64,000 bases of DNA from Siphonodentalium dalli (Eukaryota > Mollusca > Scaphopoda > Gadilida > Siphonodentaliidae): the NCBI GenBank assembly GCA_032622095.1, contig CP136067.1, positions 50,321,899-50,385,898 on the forward strand, read 5' to 3'. A model generated the notes under the pieces. It had not been told where the DNA came from. It worked only from the letters and a program-made list of their open reading frames with translations, and did no database searches. The translations under genes and the position numbers were made by a program. Below, one piece after another: positions 23,501 to 31,187 of the stretch (position 1 is the stretch's first letter; each line of letters opens with the position of its first letter).

Positions 23501-25924
23501 GTATGTCCTTTGCATGGCTATATGTAGGCCTACATGAACTCGCTAAAATATGTGTACTAGATGTTCGTCTAAAATGTTTGTTGTTGCAACTTGTATTGTA
23601 TTGCCTAAGAAGAAAAAAAAACTAATTAAAACCTCGTTGATGTATCGACTATCAGTGATATCCTATCGGCCCGGAAGCATAAAGATGCCGACATTGAGCC
23701 CATTGTTGCACTGCGTTATCTGAACAAAATTAATTAGAGAGTACAAACACTACCTGTTGACCAATGAGGAACGTCCTCTCCGAAAATCTCTCAGTCAATG
23801 TCACGAGATTGACAGTTAAATGGGAGGGGCTTTATATTAATAACTCATGTCAAGTTGTCAACTTTATAACGGGAATTGGGGGGATGTCTGTTGGCAAGTT
23901 TATTCCGGGAAGTTTAAGAATTGCTCAGCAACCCACACGGGCCATTGCACAGAGTGCAGTGTCCAGTGTTTACGTGGCAGTCACATGGGGAAAGACATAC
24001 ATGAAGATTGATATTATTAGGTTGAGACTACAGCAGCTGCATCACTCTGGTTAACAGTGAAATAAAATTGCAGCAATAGCAGTGAGACAGGCATCAAAGG
24101 TTTGCCGCCGGTTGTAAACGACATGTCATTGACAAAGTAGGTCACTTGCTGCATGACGTGTACTATTGAAATAGGTCATTAAAATTGAGGTCACTCAGGT
24201 CAGGTCTGTGCTTTGATCAGTGGACCACTAGCGACTGATCTATTAATACAATGTGTTTCAAGAAGATGGCATCGTATTGTCCACACATGCAAATTGATAC
24301 AATGCGGTCTGTTGGCCTAAGGGTTACTCTGTGATAAATAGGGAATGCTTATCACTTTTATTACTTATTGTGGGGGATTACCTTAATTTTGTGTTAGATA
24401 CTGATTCAACATTGACCTTTCTCGTTCGTGACGACCGCTAAAACAATCAAGGACTGGAATACTGGAAGAAGACAACAGTCAGCCCTGGGAATTAAGGACA
24501 ATTTTCCTAGACAATATTTTTGCCTAGGTGAAAGAAATCGGCCTAGGCAAAAAACAGATTTTACCTAGGCAATTTTGCAACAATATTGCCATCTCAAATC
24601 AATGTGATTCAATAATAACCTGAAAGCTTAGTTATTTTGGAGAACATTTCCAGGCCACTACTCATCATACATTCCACAAATCATCTCCAAAACTAGTGCC
24701 CTTATGCAGCCTTCATAATTGGCTACGGCAATCAGCATTGCCGAAGCAATTTGCTGAAGCAAACTGGACCACGACATACTGTTGCCGTAGCGGATTGCCG
24801 AAGCCAAACAATCTGAATTAAGAGGGCTGCCTTATGGGTAGCTAGTTAATGGCCCAGTGCCATGGAAACAATTTTAGGACAATATATGTAAAGAGTGATT
24901 TAAGGAAGTCATTTTGGCTAAAGAGGTTCTATTTCTGATAGACACAAATCAATTTTAGTAACCCAATGAACTTGTTTTACTTAGGCAATATAATTGCCTA
25001 GGCAAACTGATTTTGCCTCTGCTTTTACCTAGGCATTGCCTATTGCCTAGGCTAATTCCCAGGGCTGTCAACATGCGATCCATCCAAATGACAATGGACA
25101 GAGAACCAGCCGAAAACAACAAAACGTCCTAATCATCCCATCCCACGCGCTTATACATCCGAACGGATCCTGCGCGCATACCAATACAGATACACAACAT
25201 CTAATAAATATTCTTCATCTTATTCACAAATTTAAGGAGTCCTTCTGGCATACCGGTACAAGGACAATATATAGATCTATATAGTGCTAATTTACCGTTG
25301 TTTGATTTGCACCATGTGAACTCGGCGCAAATATAATTGATAGAACAAACCACTAATTTGACTAAATATTATGATGACCGTGTCGTTATTTATTTAAAAT
25401 GCGTATCAATTGACATATACGCACCCGTTCCCTCATTAAAATCAACATATTTCGCCCATTTTAGGGGACCTCCGCGAATTCGGAGACCTCCGCAAATAGG
25501 GAACTACTGCAAATCGTCGCACCCTAAAAAATTCCAAAAACATTGTTCAAGATCATGAAGATGTTTATCATTATTATATGACATTAAAATTTAAATTGAT
25601 TAATTTAATCACATTATGAATTTATGTTATTTTATTATTGAGTCTTACGGCACTAAGTAATAAGACCTCACCTCGTCCTAACTGAAATTCAAATAATTCA
25701 CCCCTACGTCTTGAGGAATCGAATTCTTCCCCATTCGTAAGGGTGCCCACATAATGGACGTAGACTTTATCGCCGGGGTAAGGTGCTATGTCTCCTTCAC
25801 CGGGTTCCAAAACTTCTTTGAGAACACCGCCGTCTTGCGTTGGCGTGAGATCGACCGCATTAGATTCAGTTTCCATTTGATCAGCGCTCTCAGGTCCGCT
25901 CACTTCGTCTTTTTGTTCTGCCAT
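5347..25924 (-). CDS. FKBP4: FKBP4/FKBP5-type peptidyl-prolyl isomerase co-chaperone, seven exons, C-terminus missing
   Basis: Joining complement(25672..25924, 18108..18272, 14124..14222, 11496..11743, 9227..9310, 7369..7605, 5347..5535) gives 1275 nt, 425 codons, with consistent phases (1,1,1,0,0,0) and GT-AG at every junction. Seen: an acidic N-terminus (about 1-32), a first FKBP domain (about 33-140), a second (about 150-255), then a TPR region (about 265-400) with the closing helix ending near [16 protein letters not shown]. Family knowledge: FKBP51/52 proteins use the first FKBP domain for proline isomerisation and the TPR clamp to bind the EEVD tail of Hsp90; they act in cytosol and nucleus. 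The active-site-like VYVHYVG, FDSS, GWD and AYG motifs are kept, so catalysis is likely. Vertebrate FKBP52 has 459 residues, so about 30-60 C-terminal residues are missing; that exon was not recognised in 1-5346 and may lie outside. Introns of 1.6-7.4 kb are full of transposons. Confidence 0.93.
6125..7246 (+). mobile_element. Internally deleted hAT-type element with BED-finger remnant
   Basis: Inverted ends TAGAGATGGGCGGTT at 6125 and its complement ending at 7246, flanked by near-matching 8-bp duplications CACTCTGA (6117-6124) and CTCTCTGA (7247-7254). 6244-6290 encodes [20 protein letters not shown]; in a shifted frame the next bases read [14 protein letters not shown], the Cys-x2-Cys start of a BED zinc finger typical of hAT transposases. 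The catalytic region is absent. It sits in FKBP intron 6. Confidence 0.8.
7250..7405 (-). repeat. Four ~43-bp tandem copies of the FKBP exon 6 end plus donor
   Basis: The phrase CCTGAAGTAACACTTTTCAT (plus strand) occurs four times between 7250 and 7405 with slight change. The copy nearest the exon is coding; three lie in the intron and the last is cut by the hAT insertion at 7246. Confidence 0.85.
7369..7605 (-). CDS. FKBP4: FKBP4-like exon 6: TPR1-TPR2 and start of TPR3
   Basis: 237 nt between acceptor TCTTACAG and donor GTAAGT. It encodes [39 protein letters not shown] and [14 protein letters not shown], the TPR region that binds the Hsp90 C-terminus. The clamp Asn of SNLALC and the Lys/Arg pair of NEK-x3-R are kept; the second Arg of the usual RRGE motif is His. 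The last ~30 bases of the exon and its donor are repeated three more times in the intron just below (see findings). Reading through the donor meets a stop after four codons. Confidence 0.95.
7655..7912. mobile_element. TTAA-flanked MITE, TTAACCTTTTCT family
   Basis: Left end TTAACCTTTTCTGTACC at 7655; inverted right end GAACTACTCATCATTGAGCA to AAAGAAAGGTT near 7911. The internal block GAAATGTTCAGATAATAAGT is shared with 12172-12200, 50780-50800, 57024-57046 and 60050-60080. It lies 50 bp upstream of FKBP exon 6. Confidence 0.55.
8287..8523 (+). mobile_element. piggyBac-like TTAA MITE, family 3
   Basis: TTAACCCTTCGATGACTAGA at 8287, degraded right end CATAAAAGGGCTAA at 8523. It holds two hairpins of the GCATTCTCTTATATATG type with diverged tips. 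In FKBP intron 5. Confidence 0.8.
8844..9003 (+). repeat. Single monomer of the CCAAGATGGC satellite family
   Basis: GCCAAAGGATTTAGTAATGC, then CCAAGATGGCTGCCAGAGG and CTCCCATCTAGAGGTGATCC, matching the units at 15.0-17.1 kb and 57.1-59.9 kb. The end GGGCTGCAG matches 16546-16560. Confidence 0.8.
9227..9310 (-). CDS. FKBP4: FKBP4-like exon 5: linker helix and first TPR helix
   Basis: 84 nt (28 codons) between acceptor TTCTGTTTTAG-type sequence ending at 9311 and donor GTAAAA. It encodes [20 protein letters not shown] then DKGAKLFK, which aligns with the conserved ESWEMNSEEKLEQS stretch and first TPR helix of FKBP52. The Lys residues near its end belong to the Hsp90-binding clamp region in the family. 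It was found by reading the reverse strand; the exon is too short to stand out by length. Confidence 0.93.
9426..10499. mobile_element. Non-autonomous hAT-like element, 1074 bp
   Basis: Inverted ends TAGGGATGGAAAGATAT at 9426 and the complement of ATATCTTTCCACCCTA ending at 10499, flanked by 8-bp duplications GACTTTAT (9418-9425) and GACTTCAT (10500-10507), 7 of 8 matching. No transposase remnant was seen. It contains the 39-bp minisatellite. In FKBP intron 4. Confidence 0.8.
10182..10420. repeat. 39-bp minisatellite, about six near-identical units
   Basis: Six copies of a unit containing TATACTATTGTCTATATTAA. As 39 is divisible by 3, the minus strand stays open and reads a repeated [13 protein letters not shown]; this is a by-product and not a protein gene. 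Confidence 0.95.
10968..11250. repeat. GAGGTCCCC-family palindromic repeat, degraded
   Basis: GCAGAATGAGGTCCCCAGTG at 10974 with an inverted partner near 11010, then CCCAGATGGTGAAGATGGTA and a right remnant TAATTCACACTCCGGGGAC at 11207. The tail runs into the foldback MITE at 11273. Confidence 0.75.
11273..11465. mobile_element. Tc1/mariner-like foldback MITE (copy 1, left end deleted)
   Basis: Nearly perfect palindrome: arm from CCACAGCAGAATTATGGGTA to GGCTTGTTGCCATTCATCGG and its inverted partner, around centre CTCTCACTGAGAG. It ends GGGCATTACTGTA at 11465, the complement of TA-CAGTAATGCCC, as in Tc1/mariner ends. About 24 bp are missing at the left. It ends 29 bp from the FKBP exon 4 splice donor. 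Confidence 0.85.
11496..11743 (-). CDS. FKBP4: FKBP4-like exon 4: FKBP domain 2
   Basis: 248 nt between acceptor TATTTTCCAG and donor GTGACT. It encodes [20 protein letters not shown], a [10 protein letters not shown] helix, [20 protein letters not shown] and [11 protein letters not shown]. In the second domain of FKBP51/52 the isomerase pocket is degenerate; here too the pocket Trp is replaced (GLEIAL instead of GWD), so this domain is probably structural. A palindromic MITE ends 29 bp past the donor at 11465. Confidence 0.94.
11818..12171 (+). mobile_element. piggyBac-like TTAA MITE, family 1 (copy 1, spacer shortened)
   Basis: TTAACCCTTTACCCAACA at 11818 and its complement ending at 12171, with two inverted hairpins between. 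The spacer between hairpins is about 50 bp shorter than in other copies. It is inserted in a TTAACCTTTTCT-family element: the flanks 11769-11817 and 12172-12200 join with a single TTAA. FKBP intron 3. Confidence 0.92.
12533..12932 (+). mobile_element. piggyBac-like TTAA MITE, family 1 (copy 2)
   Basis: Full-length 400 bp with both TTAACCCTTTACCC-type ends; one base change in the right end (GTAGG for GTTGG). Hairpin 1, an A-rich spacer, hairpin 2 in inverse orientation, then a block with TTTGGCCGGTTTTGGCCGGT. FKBP intron 3. Confidence 0.93.
13122..13445 (+). mobile_element. tRNA-derived SINE with exact 12-bp target duplications
   Basis: The head has box A-like GTGGCTCAATCGGTTAGGGG and box B-like GGGTTCAAATCC (13192-13203). 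The body includes GTTGCCAGTTACTTGCCGAT, a domain seen in widespread molluscan SINEs (V-SINE/RUDI or Nin type; family from memory, unverified). It ends in (AATC)n. Flanks CCAGATTACATC at 13110-13121 and 13446-13457 are identical, so the insertion is recent or well kept. FKBP intron 3. Confidence 0.92.
13730..13850. repeat. Dispersed repeat shared with 52680-52795
   Basis: Both places carry TCTGTCTATATTTTAATATT followed by CTTTC-GTTTATGGTG and ATTTTAACAGCA. Element type unknown. Confidence 0.6.
14124..14222 (-). CDS. FKBP4: FKBP4-like exon 3: linker and start of FKBP domain 2
   Basis: 99 nt between acceptor TTTTACAG and donor GTATGC. It encodes [20 protein letters not shown] and NPNEGAIV, matching the GEDLTEEED-GGIIRRI linker and the start of the second FKBP domain in FKBP52. 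The FK-linker Thr that CK2 phosphorylates in mammalian FKBP52 (GEDLT) is Ser here (GEDLS), so a site could be kept (inference). Phase 1 at both ends. Confidence 0.93.
14350..14660. repeat. GAGGTCCCC-family palindromic repeat, near complete left part
   Basis: Starts GTGTCTGACATTTACAGAAT, hairpin 14378-14477, then the internal blocks GTTCCCCAGTTGAAGTTAGT, TTCTGCAAATTAGGGGATAC and GATACTTCCCAGAAGATGAG. The right hairpin is missing. Confidence 0.8.
14912..17109. mobile_element. TIR-bounded element carrying satellite monomers (copy 1)
   Basis: Bounded by TAGCTCAACTT at 14912 and AAGTTGAGCTA near 17107, the right end being itself a small hairpin. Between them lie about nine diverged monomers with GTGCCAAAGGATTTAGTC, GTAAAATCCAAGATGGC and CTCCCATCTAGAGGT. 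The last unit leads into GGAAATTGTTGACAGATGCA before the end. Split by a 942-bp insertion (15503-16444). FKBP intron 2. Confidence 0.75.
15503..16444. mobile_element. MULE-like non-autonomous element with perfect 9-bp duplication
   Basis: Inverted ends of about 45 bp start TAGTCCAAGTCTTCT (15503) and TAGTCCCAGTCTTCT (complement of 16444). Direct repeats CTGGTGCCC at 15494-15502 and 16445-16453 are identical and belong to a satellite monomer, so the empty site can be inferred. No transposase. A 9-bp duplication with long ends suggests the Mutator superfamily. Confidence 0.88.
17120..17700. repeat. Degenerate ~170-bp tandem repeat
   Basis: Three to four units with AACTAAGGGCCGTAACTCAG, GGATCGGACAAAT, GATGAAATTGGT and TTTCCTAAAATTGCTAAA. 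Related in style to the 'ggccataactc' arrays at 42.6 and 44.7 kb. Confidence 0.75.
18108..18272 (-). CDS. FKBP4: FKBP4-like exon 2: second half of FKBP domain 1
   Basis: 165 nt between acceptor TTTTTCAG and donor GTATGC. It encodes [19 protein letters not shown], then the CKAEYAYG and [20 protein letters not shown] stretches that close FKBP domain 1. The Trp of GWD is the floor of the ligand pocket in this family. Phase 1 at both ends. The 7.4-kb intron before it holds several nested transposons. Confidence 0.95.
18803..20284. mobile_element. hAT-like element nested in the 18.7-22.3 kb element
   Basis: Perfect 16-bp inverted ends CAGGGTTTCCGCCAGG at 18803 and 20284, with the 7-bp direct repeat CCATAAG touching both ends. 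1482 bp. A G24 run lies inside (19552-19575). Short open frames inside match nothing known. Confidence 0.75.
19552..19575. repeat. Poly(G) tract
   Basis: About 24 consecutive Gs. Possible quadruplex former and a likely length error in the assembly. Confidence 0.95.
21304..21500. mobile_element. Solo left end of a pogo-like element
   Basis: TACCGTAATTTTCGGTGTAT at 21304 followed by ACAGGTAACTCAAAGATGG, as in the copy at 1389. No matching right end was seen nearby. Confidence 0.55.
22114..22139. repeat. (AT)n microsatellite
   Basis: Alternating TA for about 26 bp. Confidence 0.9.
22812..23290 (+). pseudogene. LINE reverse transcriptase C-terminal fragment, frameshifted
   Basis: The first part reads [34 protein letters not shown] and [14 protein letters not shown], the thumb region of CR1/Jockey-type LINEs. 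A shift near 23085 is needed to continue with [34 protein letters not shown]. 5' truncated, no catalytic motifs present. It lies inside the 22.6-25.5 kb TIR element. Confidence 0.88.
23338..23480. repeat. hAT-type terminal sequence
   Basis: TAGGGGTGTAACGATACGGG and the following CGATACAGAGGTCACGATAC resemble ends of animal hAT elements. The partner end was not located. Confidence 0.4.
24480..25067. mobile_element. Small hAT-like MITE, 588 bp
   Basis: Perfect inverted ends CAGCCCTGGGAATTA at 24480 and TAATTCCCAGGGCTG ending at 25067. The inside is dense in TTGCCTAGGC motifs in both orientations. The flanking 8-mers share only CAACA, so the duplication is weak. Confidence 0.7.
25672..25924 (-). 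CDS. FKBP4: FKBP4-like exon 1: start codon, acidic leader, first half of FKBP domain 1
   Basis: The start ATG is at 25924-25922, in [10 protein letters not shown]. An acidic, Met-rich leader precedes [13 protein letters not shown], the usual opening of FKBP domain 1, then [18 protein letters not shown] with the conserved Tyr and Phe-Asp of the isomerase pocket. Reading ends at QLGR plus one base, followed by donor GTGAGG. Phase 1 matches exon 2. Reading past the donor adds residues with no family match, which supports the splice. Confidence 0.95.
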
Positions 25925-26500
25925 TGTTCAAAATTTGTGCAGATTGTCAATTTATTGTGGAAAATCAAGGAATGAAGGGATCCTTGCAGCTTTCGAGAAA
26001 ATTCCAGCCGGCAATAACCACGTGACTGCATAAACAGACCGGTGATACGATAATTAAGTAATTGAAAAATAAGTTCCATTAGCAGGGACGTCCCATCCCA
26101 ACCGGACACCTCGGTACTATCCGTCGATTCCGCGGAATTGTCTGAAATAGGTAAGCCGATTCGACGATGGTTCCATTCCCATTGGCAGGGACGTAAAGAG
26201 TATCGATAACACCATCGACCCCGCACCTTTCCCTAAACTAGTTCAAGATAACCAGAGTTCAGACCAAAATGTTGCAGATCCCCTGCTCCTTTACGTTAGA
26301 ATTTTCCAATGTGTGTATTCATAGAATTTCTCGGCGTTCTGCAGTTGAATTTGAGTGATAGGTGGGCATCTAAATGTGTAACACTATAGTATACGGATGC
26401 AACATTGAACATTTGTGGGAGGATTGGAATTTGTGTTGGCATGACTAAATATGCCTAGGCCTACTCACTTATATCAAGTTAGCAGAAACATAATTATGGT
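25925..26500. other. Upstream region of the FKBP gene
   Basis: Expected to hold the promoter and 5'UTR. No clear TATA box. A piece with CCATTAGCAGGGACGTCCCA and CCATTGGCAGGGACGT occurs twice (26078 and 26177). Nothing more can be supported. Confidence 0.35.
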
Positions 26501-26504
26501 TAAT

Positions 26505-27235
26505 TTACAATAAGTAATCTCTAATAAGGAATATTCTTATTGTGCTTAAGTGCAATAAGAAATATTTTAGAGATTCCTTATTGCGCTTAAGCTCAATTAG
26601 TTATTAAGTGTCAATATGGCTTCCCACACAAACGCGGCCTTTTCGGTATTTAAAAAAAAAACGATAATCTTGCATTTCCACAACTACCCCATTTACTGCA
26701 CAAAAAAATCAGCAGCATAAAACTATGAAGACCCCTTCCGTAGGCTAACTTCCTTCTAAACAAAAATGAATGTCTTATTTACGTAGCCTGTAATTTTCTG
26801 TTCACGATTAGGGAATTTTCCCTCAATGATAATCAACCAATCATCAGCCAGATTCTGTTTTATGCGCACTCGAGTTCAAGAACCGTAACTCTATATAGAG
26901 TGACTTCGAGATCGGCTTGCAGCCAGCTGCAGCCAAGATGGAGCCTCGAAGTTACCGATGGCCAGGATAATTATGTGACGTGACGTTCCCACCAAATCCT
27001 GGATTCGTGGTTCATTCTCCGTTCGTCGATATCTGGCATTAAGCGACAAAATCAGATAAGACGAAGTACATGAGTTAAGTTTGAGCTATTGAACATAAAA
27101 AGTAAAGAGCCTCGATACTATGGGAAGCCAAATTGACATTTAATAAATAATTGAGCTTAAGCGCAATAAGGAATCTCTTATTGCGCTTTTAAAGTGCAAT
27201 AAGGGAAGATCTAATTGCCCTTAAGCGAGGTTGCA
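26505..27235. mobile_element. Foldback element with long imperfect inverted ends
   Basis: Left arm 26505-26640 (AGATTCCTTATTGCGCTTAA, GCTCAATTAG, TCAATATGGCTTCCCA) is inverted at 27115-27235 (TGGGAAGCCAAATTGACA, TAATTGAGCTTAAGCGCAAT). Arms contain several CAATAAGGAAT-type sub-repeats. No coding remnant. Confidence 0.7.
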
Positions 27236-27309
27236 GAAATTTTTACGGTGAATTCATAAAAGCGACTAAAATAGGACAATCATCGTCGCAAATGAAATGG
27301 GAAAATGAA

Positions 27310-28300
27310 TTAAGGTGTTCCCTTCACTGGAAACATATATTTTCACAAAACTACGCTGGTTTCAATACCGAATAGGCCTACTAACAAGAATTATAGGCAC
27401 GAACAGACTTTTGAACATAATGCGAATTCGGTCAGACGGCCTATGTCTCAGATGTTACGTCGCAAATGAATCAATTTCGCATATTTTCTTTGACTGTCCA
27501 TGCATTTGTAAGAACGTTTGTAAATACCACTCAGGCCTGGCTATAGATCGCTATCAACTGGGCATCTCGCTTTCTCGGAAAAAACATTCTTTTTGGGATT
27601 GGTGCTCACAATAAAAACAACAAACTAAACTTTCTTATATAGGAGATATATATAGCACAGTAGCAATGTTATATTTTTATGCCTCCGAAACATGCGCCTA
27701 TTTTTAGAAGCAAATTTGATTTTTGAGACAGTGCAAATTTTTTTGGATTGGGTGGGAAAAAACATTCTTTTTGGGATTGGTGCTCACAATAAAAACAACA
27801 AACTAAACTTTCTTATATAGGAGATATATATAGCACAGTAGCAATGTTATATTTTTATGCCTCCGAAACATGCGCCTATTTTTAGAAGCAAATTTGATTT
27901 TTGAGACAGTGCAAATTTTTTTGGATTGGGTGGGATACGAATACCACACGGCCACCGAAGCTCGAATGGCCGCTGTATTCTGACGTCGCACTTAGGACAC
28001 TATATGCACCTTTTTTTCTTTTTTTTAAGGTCTCTATAGTATATATATATATATAGGAGATATAGCACAGTAGCAATGTTATATTTGTATGCCTCCGAAA
28101 CATGCCCTTTGAACATGCTTGGGACTATACAACACACCAGGCGCCTATTTATATAAAATTTGCACTGTCTCAAAAATCAAATTTGCTTCTAAACTTTCTT
28201 ATACTATCAATTTTGAAATATTATCTGTATAGAACAAAATTTAACCCCGACGAATTCTCTCTGAAATTACTCATTCGAGAATTTGAAATACGATATAAGT
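27310..28300 (+). pseudogene. LINE 3' ORF fragment with zf-RVT domain, split by an insertion
   Basis: 27315-27614 encodes LRWFQYRIGLLTRIIGTNRL then CLRCYVANESISHIFFDC, the Cys/His zinc-binding C-terminus (zf-RVT) of L1/Tx1-type LINEs. The rest resumes at 28204: LKYYLYRTKFNPDEFSLKLL, YKSYRYIALNSDD. Between them is an insertion with the direct repeat CTAAACTTTCTTATA at 27625-27639 and 28189-28203. 5' truncated, no catalytic core. Confidence 0.8.
27579..27937. repeat. 179-bp near-exact tandem duplication
   Basis: 27579-27757 and 27758-27936 are almost identical; the unit starts GAAAAAACATTCTTTTTGGG and covers 61 bp of the LINE plus the left end of the inserted element. An inverted copy of AAGCAAATTTGATTTTTGAG lies at 28168-28188. 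Confidence 0.9.
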
Positions 28301-28366
28301 CGTATCGATATATTGCACTGAACTCCGACGATCTCCGTGTGTGCATATGTGTGCGTCCGTCAACAA

Positions 28367-31164
28367 TCTTCTATATCTATATTTGCGAATGTCTGTCTGT
28401 CTGTCTGTCTGTCTGTGTTCTATAGAAATTCACAGGGGACCATCTAGATGATGACAAAGGGGTCTACTAGGAGTAGCTTTTTACGAGAAAGATAATGGTC
28501 GGGGTTAGAATTTTCTAAAGTGACGCCGTTGTTGTCAGGGGCAGAAAAGGGGGAGGGGCAGAACAAAAATTGTCGCCGATTGCCACCAAACTTATATATA
28601 ATCATCCCCATAATATGAGGAATCTAATGTCGTGGTTTAATTATGGCAAAAGTCCGCCGTTCGCGTCAGGGGTGCCCGGAAGGGGGGGGGGCATATTTTT
28701 CTCTCTCGCCGATTGCCACGAAACTTACATATAATCATCACCATGATATGAAGAATCCAACGGTGTGGTTTAAATATGTCAAATGTGGCGTCGTTTGAGT
28801 CAGGGATGAACGGAAGGGGAGAGGGGCACCAAAATTGATAAAACTAATTTTAGCGCCAATTTCCACCAAATTGATATATATTCTTCTTCATGATACAAGG
28901 AATCTAATTGTGCGATTTAACAACGTCAAACTGTTGTTTTTGGATGAGAGATTGGGAGGGGTGGGCACTAAATTTGATAATAAGTCGCCGATTGCCACCA
29001 CACTTATACAAAATCATCCCCACGGTATGAGGAGTCTAATGTTGTGGCTTTTATCTGTCACACAGGGGCACCAAAATTGATGCACAATTGTTTTAGCGCC
29101 AATTTTCACCAAATTGATACACGTTCTTATCAATGATACGAGGAATCTAATCGTGATTTAAAGACGCCATAGTGGTGCTGTTTGGGTGAGAGATGGAGAG
29201 GGGAGGGATTGGCACCAAATTTGATAAAAAAAAATTGTTTAGTCGCCGATTATTACCAAACTTATAAACAATCATCTCCATGATATCAGAAGTGTAATCG
29301 TGTGGTTTAAGGATGTCACAAGTGGGGCCATTCGAGTCAGTGGTGTATAGAGATGAGAGGGACACACAAAAAATTATATCTATATGTTTAGTGCCGATTT
29401 CCACCAGATTGAAACATATTCTTCTCCGTCATACGAGGAATCTTATCGTGTGGTTTAGATATACCAAATTGGTGCCCTATGGGTGAGAGATATGGGGACC
29501 TTAAATTTGATACGAATTTGTATACTCGCCAATTTTCACCAATTTCATATATATGCATCTCTAATCTCTAATGAGTCTTAGTGTGTGCAGCTTGAGTCCG
29601 AAATAGGGACGGGAGGGTCACCAAAACTGATACAAAATATTTTTAGTACCAATTACCATCAAATTCAGACACGTTCTTCTCAAATGATACAAGAAATAAA
29701 TCGTGCTGTCTGTCTGTCTTTTTGTCTGTCTGTGTGCGTTCTATATATAACTTCACGCGGTACAATCGAGATGGCACAAAGGCGTTCTAAGAGGGGTAAC
29801 TTTTTACAAGGAAGATAATGGTGCGGGTTAAAATTTTCTAAAATGACGCTGTTGGTGGGAGGGGAAATTAAAAAAATATGGTGAAATAGTTTTGTCGCTG
29901 ATTTCCACCAAGCGAATACATAATCACCTTCGCAATATGGTGTTGTTCGAGTCAGCGTTGCATCAACAATTGATTTAATAAACCAAATTCCACCAAATTC
30001 ATACAAGTTTTTCTCTAATGATATACCATGAATTAAATCACATTTGGTGTCGTTTGCGTCACGGATGGCGAGCGGATATGCACTATCATTGATAAGATTG
30101 CTATTCGCCGATATCCACATATAAGTTATATACAGTCACCAGGCCATCTCCATATCATTTTAAGTAGTTGGGCGTTCACATTTCACAACCCCGACATATG
30201 GTGACCCACATAAGTCACTTGAACAATTATATCTTCTTAACAGTCATATTTATATGGGAATGGCAATCAAGGCATTCACACAATGAGCTAGCAAAAAAGA
30301 GATAACTAGAAGAAGCATTAAACGTATATTTATCATTCAATTGAAGAGATACATATATTCGTGCAAACTGAGAGACCTCGAACCGTCAGAGGATTGCATA
30401 TATATAATAAAAAAAATTAGTCTGTTCCATTCAATACAGTTTCCACAAAAAGTTACAATTTGTCAAGAGATATGGAAGGCCTGTTCAAAAATAGTGGCCA
30501 CAGTGTGCAGTCAAATATAGTTTCTTCTGATATACAAGAAAATGCAGTTAGTAGCACAAGACTTTTCAGGATCCTACCAATACTGACATCTGACAAGGGT
30601 TTTAGAACAGACTCATCGACTGACATAAACAACTCAAAATCTCGCGCTGTGCCTGGCACATGTAGCTGATATATATGCGCAGCAATATTTCGTTTAAACT
30701 AAGAATATTTAGCCAATATATAGCACCATGAACAGAGGAGCACCTGGAAATTTCTTTGAAACATCTGTATCTTCGTGGAGATATGATAGCCAGGTGTCCT
30801 CGAGATCTTAGTCCAACCCACTAGATTGATTGATACATCTCAATATGCAAAACCCAATTATCATCTTTTATCGAACTAATGTGTTTATGATGTTCATGTA
30901 TCATATTATAACGTCTAATGTATACGCAGTTGTAAATAAATAAATACTTCATTATTGGTGGAACGGATTAATCGCGATAAACAATGACAATTGACAAGGT
31001 GAGCCACTACTTATATTCCATGACTGTAATAATCATGTTTTGTGATGCTATTTGAATATACAATTTATGAGAAAACGTATAACACTTTAAGCAAGAGCAT
31101 TCTCTATTCCCAACAAATATTCACAGCATACATTAACCTGGGCAACGCCGGGTAACCCTGCTAG
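28367..31164 (+). mobile_element. Helitron-type element (non-autonomous), 2.8 kb
   Basis: Left end TCTTCTATATCTATATTTGC preceded by A, right end CTAG followed by T (31161-31165), the A|T insertion rule of Helitrons. Just inside the right end, ACCTGGGCAACGCCGGGT forms the usual terminal hairpin. Near the left end is a GTCTGTCT microsatellite followed by GTTCTATAGAAATTCAC, common in animal Helitrons. No Rep/helicase coding. Most of the inside is a degenerate tandem array. Confidence 0.82.
28500..30110. repeat. Degenerate tandem array inside the Helitron
   Basis: About ten units of 110-150 bp, of two types: TCGCCGATTGCCACCAAACT and TTAGCGCCAATTTCCACCAA, often alternating. The segment with GTCTGTCTGTCT, TCTATA and AAGGGGTCTA at 28391-28520 returns at 29705-29850, so a block of about 1.3 kb was itself duplicated. 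Confidence 0.8.
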
Positions 31165-31187
31165 TTTCCTTTAAAATAGCATGGGCT

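Larger units (their letters stand above)
22619..25524. mobile_element. 2.9-kb element with ~150-bp terminal inverted repeats
   Basis: Left end GGTGTGACGATTTGCAGTAG (22619) through CTCCGAATTCGCGGAGGTCC to TCAATTGATACGCATTTTAA near 22765; the same sequence inverted occupies 25398-25524. Flanks TAAAAATTC (22610-22618) and TAAAAAATTC (25525-25534) look like 9-10-bp target duplications. Long ends and duplication size fit a MULE-like element. Inside lie a LINE fragment and a smaller hAT-like element, and no own transposase. Confidence 0.8.

Noticed and set aside
23764-24054. 96-residue open frame in the 22.6-25.5 kb element
   Set aside because: No domain recognised, no splice or family support; left out of the gene list.
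25754-25975. Plus-strand open frame opposite FKBP exon 1
   Set aside because: Antisense shadow of a well-supported exon.
28102-28425. A separate 107-residue gene
   Set aside because: The middle part is the tail of the interrupted LINE and the end lies in Helitron sequence.
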